Origin: Flavobacterium suncheonense GH29-5 = DSM 17707
Lineage (GTDB): Bacteria; Bacteroidota; Bacteroidia; Flavobacteriales; Flavobacteriaceae
Direction of reading: 5' to 3'
DNA: 64,000 nt
Assembly: GCF_000430025.1 (NCBI RefSeq)
Contig: NZ_AUCZ01000009.1
Location: forward strand, 1 to 64,000
The notes beneath the pieces are model-generated. The model saw only the letters and a program-made list of their open reading frames with translations. It did not search any database and was not told the origin of the DNA. Shown in pieces: positions 61,343 through 64,000 of this stretch. Position 1 is the first letter of the stretch, and every line of letters starts with the position of its first letter. Both the position numbers and the translations under genes were made by a program.

Positions 61343-62500
61343 ATGCCATTTTATCATAAATTAGGGAAAATTCCCCACAAAAGACACATTCAATTCCGCA
61401 AGGAAAACGGCGATTTGTACTACGAGCAGTTGTTCGGTACGATAGGGTTTGACGGAATGTCTACCAATATGTACCACGAGCACCGTCCTACTCAGGTAAA
61501 GGAAATTCGCAAGCAGTACAGTGTAGCGCCTAAAATAGCCAAAGCGAATAACATCCAATCTTACCGTCTTCGCGGATTTCAGGTAACTCCGGAAAATGAT
61601 TACCTGGAAAGCCGGAAAGCTGTTTTAACCAACAGCGACTGTACGATTATCTTAGCGGCGCCCAAAGAATCCACCCGTGATTATTTCTATAAAAACACCG
61701 ATGCGGACGAAATGATCTTCATCCACAGAGGAACCGGAAAATTGCGTACCATGTTAGGGAATCTGGATTTCAAATACGGCGATTACCTGATAGTGCCGCG
61801 CGGTATGATTTACAAAATTGATTTCGACACCGAGGATAACCGCCTTTTTATCGTGGAATCCCGTCGTCCGATTTATACCCCGAAGCGTTACCGCAACTGG
61901 TTCGGCCAATTGCTGGAGCATGCGCCGTTTTGTGAGCGCGACATCCGTCAGCCGCAGGAACTGGAAACCTACGATGAAAAAGGAGATTTTGTCATCAAAG
62001 TAAAAAAGAAAGACGAAATTTTTGAAATGGTCTACGCAACCCATCCTTTTGACGTAGTGGGCTACGATGGTTTCAACTATCCGTATGCCTTGTCCATTCA
62101 CGATTTCGAACCGATTACCGGAAGAATTCATCAACCGCCTCCGGTGCACCAGACTTTTGAAACTGATGCGTTTGTAGTGTGTTCGTTTGTGCCGCGTCTG
62201 TACGATTACCATCCGTTGGCCATCCCGGCACCGTACAACCACAGTAACATCGACAGCGATGAGGTGTTGTACTACGTAGACGGCGATTTCATGAGCCGTA
62301 ACGATATTGAAGCGGGGCACATCTCCCTGCATCCGGCCGGAATCCCGCACGGACCGCACCCGGGCGCTTACGAGCGAAGTATCGGTAAGGTAGATACGCA
62401 GGAGTTAGCCGTAATGGTGGACACGTTCAAACCGTTAATGGTTACGGAAGAAGCCATGAAGATTGCTGATGAGCAGTATTACCAATCTTGGTTAGATTAA
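61343..62500 (+). CDS. hmgA: homogentisate 1,2-dioxygenase
   Basis: 385 residues of the iron-dependent cupin-type homogentisate dioxygenase family, starting MPFYHKLGKIPHKRHIQFRK. The iron site is in the C-terminal half (HQPPPVHQTFETDAFVVC and EAGHISLHPAGIPHGPHPGA, with several His and a Glu). It opens the ring of homogentisate to maleylacetoacetate in tyrosine/phenylalanine breakdown. It precedes hppD, which makes homogentisate; the gap is 55 bases and contains a small hairpin (AGGACA / TGTCCT at 62518-62537). Fumarylacetoacetase is not in the window. Confidence 0.95.
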   Translation: MPFYHKLGKIPHKRHIQFRKENGDLYYEQLFGTIGFDGMSTNMYHEHRPTQVKEIRKQYSVAPKIAKANNIQSYRLRGFQVTPENDYLESRKAVLTNSDCTIILAAPKESTRDYFYKNTDADEMIFIHRGTGKLRTMLGNLDFKYGDYLIVPRGMIYKIDFDTEDNRLFIVESRRPIYTPKRYRNWFGQLLEHAPFCERDIRQPQELETYDEKGDFVIKVKKKDEIFEMVYATHPFDVVGYDGFNYPYALSIHDFEPITGRIHQPPPVHQTFETDAFVVCSFVPRLYDYHPLAIPAPYNHSNIDSDEVLYYVDGDFMSRNDIEAGHISLHPAGIPHGPHPGAYERSIGKVDTQELAVMVDTFKPLMVTEEAMKIADEQYYQSWLD

Positions 62501-62555
62501 AACAATAAACACAACTCAGGACACTTACAGTTGTCCTTAAAAAATATAAAATATC

Positions 62556-63719
62556 ATGTCACAAGAAATAAAATCAGTAGAATACGGATTAGAAAAAATT
62601 TTTGAAGGAGCTCAGGACTTCCTTCCGTTGTTAGGAACCGATTATGTGGAATTTTACGTAGGGAACGCCAAACAGGCGGCACATTTTTACAAAACCGCTT
62701 TCGGATTTCAGTCCCTTGCTTATGCAGGTCTGGAAACCGGCGTGAGAGACCGCGCATCGTATGTGTTAAAACAGGATAAAATCCGCTTGGTGTTGACCAC
62801 TGCTTTAAACAGCGATTCGCCTATCGGAGAACATGTTAAAAAACACGGCGATGGGGTTAAAGTTATCGCACTTTGGGTGGAAGACGCTCGTTCTGCCTAC
62901 GAAGAAACCACCAAACGCGGGGCAAAACCTTATTTTGAACCTACCGTGGAAAAAGACGAAAATGGCGAAGTCGTGCGTGCCGGAATCTACGGTGCTTACG
63001 GAGAAACTGTATTTGTTTTCGTAGAGCGCAAAAACTACAGCGGTATCTTTTTACCGGGATACAGCGAATGGAAATCCGATTACAATCCGGAGCCGGTTGG
63101 GTTGAAATACATCGACCACATGGTGGGTAACACCGGTTGGAACCGAATGAACGAAGCCGTAAAATGGTTCGAAGACGTGATGGGCTTTGTGAACTTCCTT
63201 TCTTTTGACGACAAACAGATTACCACGGAGTATTCGGCATTGATGTCGAAAGTAATGTCCAACGGCAACGGACGCATCAAATTCCCGATTAACGAGCCGG
63301 CACACGGAAAAAAACGTTCCCAAATTGAAGAATATTTGGATTTCTACGAAGACGAAGGTGTTCAGCACATTGCCGTAGCGACGGATGACATCATCAAAAC
63401 TGTTACCGACATGCGTTCCCGCGGCGTGGAATTTTTAAGTACCCCACCACAAGCCTATTACGACGCGATTCCGGATCGTCTGAAGGACCATATGTCAAAA
63501 TTCAAAGAAGACATTAACGAATTGCAAAAGTTAGGTATTATGATTGATGCCGACGATGAAGGTTACCTGTTGCAGATTTTCACCAAACCGGTGGAAGACC
63601 GTCCGACCCTTTTCTTTGAGATTATTCAGCGTATGGGAGCCCGTGGTTTCGGAGCCGGTAATTTTAAAGCTCTTTTCGAGTCGATTGAAAGAGAGCAGGA
63701 ATTGCGAGGAACTTTATAA
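62556..63719 (+). CDS. hppD: 4-hydroxyphenylpyruvate dioxygenase
   Basis: 387 residues with two vicinal-oxygen-chelate repeats. The iron ligands are His188 (YIDHMVGN), His271 (VQHIAVATDDI) and Glu355 (PTLFFEIIQRMG), and the tail GAGNFKALFESIEREQELRG is typical. The enzyme turns 4-hydroxyphenylpyruvate into homogentisate, the substrate of the preceding gene product. The two are probably one operon. Confidence 0.96.
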   Translation: MSQEIKSVEYGLEKIFEGAQDFLPLLGTDYVEFYVGNAKQAAHFYKTAFGFQSLAYAGLETGVRDRASYVLKQDKIRLVLTTALNSDSPIGEHVKKHGDGVKVIALWVEDARSAYEETTKRGAKPYFEPTVEKDENGEVVRAGIYGAYGETVFVFVERKNYSGIFLPGYSEWKSDYNPEPVGLKYIDHMVGNTGWNRMNEAVKWFEDVMGFVNFLSFDDKQITTEYSALMSKVMSNGNGRIKFPINEPAHGKKRSQIEEYLDFYEDEGVQHIAVATDDIIKTVTDMRSRGVEFLSTPPQAYYDAIPDRLKDHMSKFKEDINELQKLGIMIDADDEGYLLQIFTKPVEDRPTLFFEIIQRMGARGFGAGNFKALFESIEREQELRGTL

Positions 63720-63805
63720 AAAACCAGTTTAACTGACGATAATTCAAAAACTAACCTTTTAAGAATTGAAATTTTGCTAAAAATGTGTTAAAGTTGAATT
63801 TTTAG

Positions 63806-63837
63806 TTGCAAATCACTAAAAAAACAATGTACATTTG
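63806..63837 (+). promoter_or_regulatory. promoter of the putative small RNA
   Basis: TTG (63806-63808), a 21-base spacer and TACATTTG (63830-63837) fit the Bacteroidota promoter pattern. Transcription would start near 63844. Confidence 0.6.
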
Positions 63838-63842
63838 CACTC

Positions 63843-63958
63843 GCAAAAATGAGGAAGTCATAACCCCTCATCGGAGCAAGTAAATTTTTCATAATTTATA
63901 GTTTTTTGGTTGGTTAATAGCATAAAAACTCAGTCATTATTTTGACTGGGTTTTTTTG
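63843..63958 (+). ncRNA. putative stand-alone small RNA of about 115 nt
   Basis: A promoter precedes it and a terminator hairpin closes it. A 5' hairpin forms from ATGAGG (63849-63854) and CCTCAT (63866-63871) with an 11-base loop. The middle (63881-63924) is AT-rich and probably unstructured. The 3' stem is AAAACTCAGTCA / TGACTGGGTTTT with one G-T pair and a T-run. No open frame longer than a few codons exists. I do not recognise it as tRNA, SRP RNA or a known riboswitch; it could also be the leader of a gene beyond the window edge. Confidence 0.5.
63925..63958 (+). terminator. terminator of the putative small RNA
   Basis: Stem AAAACTCAGTCA (63925-63936) / TGACTGGGTTTT (63943-63954), loop TTATTT, T-tail. 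Confidence 0.75.
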
Positions 63959-64000
63959 TTTGTTAAATTTGGAATGGAAATTGCAGAAGTAGTTTTACAT

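Noticed and set aside
63843..63958. Signal recognition particle RNA or tRNA as identity of the right-end RNA
   Set aside because: The conserved GGAAG-containing SRP apical loop is not present, and no cloverleaf or tRNA T-loop can be found.
63974..64000. ATG-started frame running off the right edge (MEIAEVVLH)
   Set aside because: Only nine codons are visible and the ATG lies too close to a TAnnTTTG stretch at 63964-63971 to judge; too little to call a gene.

Overview
The window is chromosomal DNA from a member of the Bacteroidota, most probably a Flavobacterium-like member of the Flavobacteriaceae. The reasons are: many start-proximal motifs of the form TAnnTTTG (the Bacteroidota -7 promoter element) with few Shine-Dalgarno sites; a type IX secretion gene (porZ) and a protein with a type IX C-terminal sorting domain; a complete Bat (aerotolerance) operon; a TonB-dependent receptor with a carboxypeptidase-like N-terminal domain; and the flavobacterial neighbour pairs yicC-gmk-nadD, porZ-recO and ileS-dksA-like-lspA. 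Gene density is high. I saw no rRNA, tRNA, insertion sequence, prophage or CRISPR array, so most of the window is core genome.

Layout. 1-1135: the end of an OmpA-family gene, a gene-poor spacer and a small membrane protein. 1341-7662: a surface locus with two lipoproteins and a TonB-dependent receptor on the minus strand, divergent from an exported endonuclease/exonuclease/phosphatase-fold protein. 7727-11911: 3-hydroxyanthranilate dioxygenase, an ALDH7-type semialdehyde dehydrogenase, a PhnA-like protein, a small outer-membrane barrel and a metallophosphatase. 12066-15440: a small lipoprotein, a TPR sensor kinase, its response regulator and a small unknown protein. 15490-17571: an AlbA_2/Schlafen-type protein and a DUF4382 lipoprotein.

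17725-26708 is one long operon, moxR, DUF58, a BatD-like gene, batA, batB, batC, batD and batE, with several start/stop overlaps. 26721-29446 has cvpA, a conserved unknown, pheS and another unknown. 29517-41348 holds a GH92 mannosidase, a TerC-type membrane protein, gpsA, an NHL-repeat secreted protein, yqhD, nadD, gmk, yicC, an EamA transporter and an ArsC/Spx-like protein. 41468-47619 has a thioesterase, a DinB protein, a trans-sulfuration enzyme, a barrel protein divergent from porZ, and recO. 47722-52556 has ileS, a DksA-like regulator, lspA and a tiny poly-histidine protein. 52589-59550 has 5-formyl-THF cyclo-ligase, a PLP decarboxylase, an aspartoacylase-like protein, uvrC and a patatin/beta-barrel protein. 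59663-63719 has an amino acid permease followed by hmgA and hppD, two consecutive steps of tyrosine breakdown. The last 280 bases carry what looks like a stand-alone small RNA with its own promoter and terminator.

The points most worth a second look are: an isoleucyl-tRNA synthetase whose HIGH signature reads GIHH; the putative small RNA at the right end; a dispersed palindromic repeat whose two copies share an identical arm; a family of spacers built from degenerate short words; a possible nucleic-acid or organophosphate scavenging locus; a sensor kinase whose two halves differ in base composition; and an unexplained structured stretch with a strong terminator before the NHL gene. All calls come from reading the sequence and from knowledge of the families. 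No database search was run.
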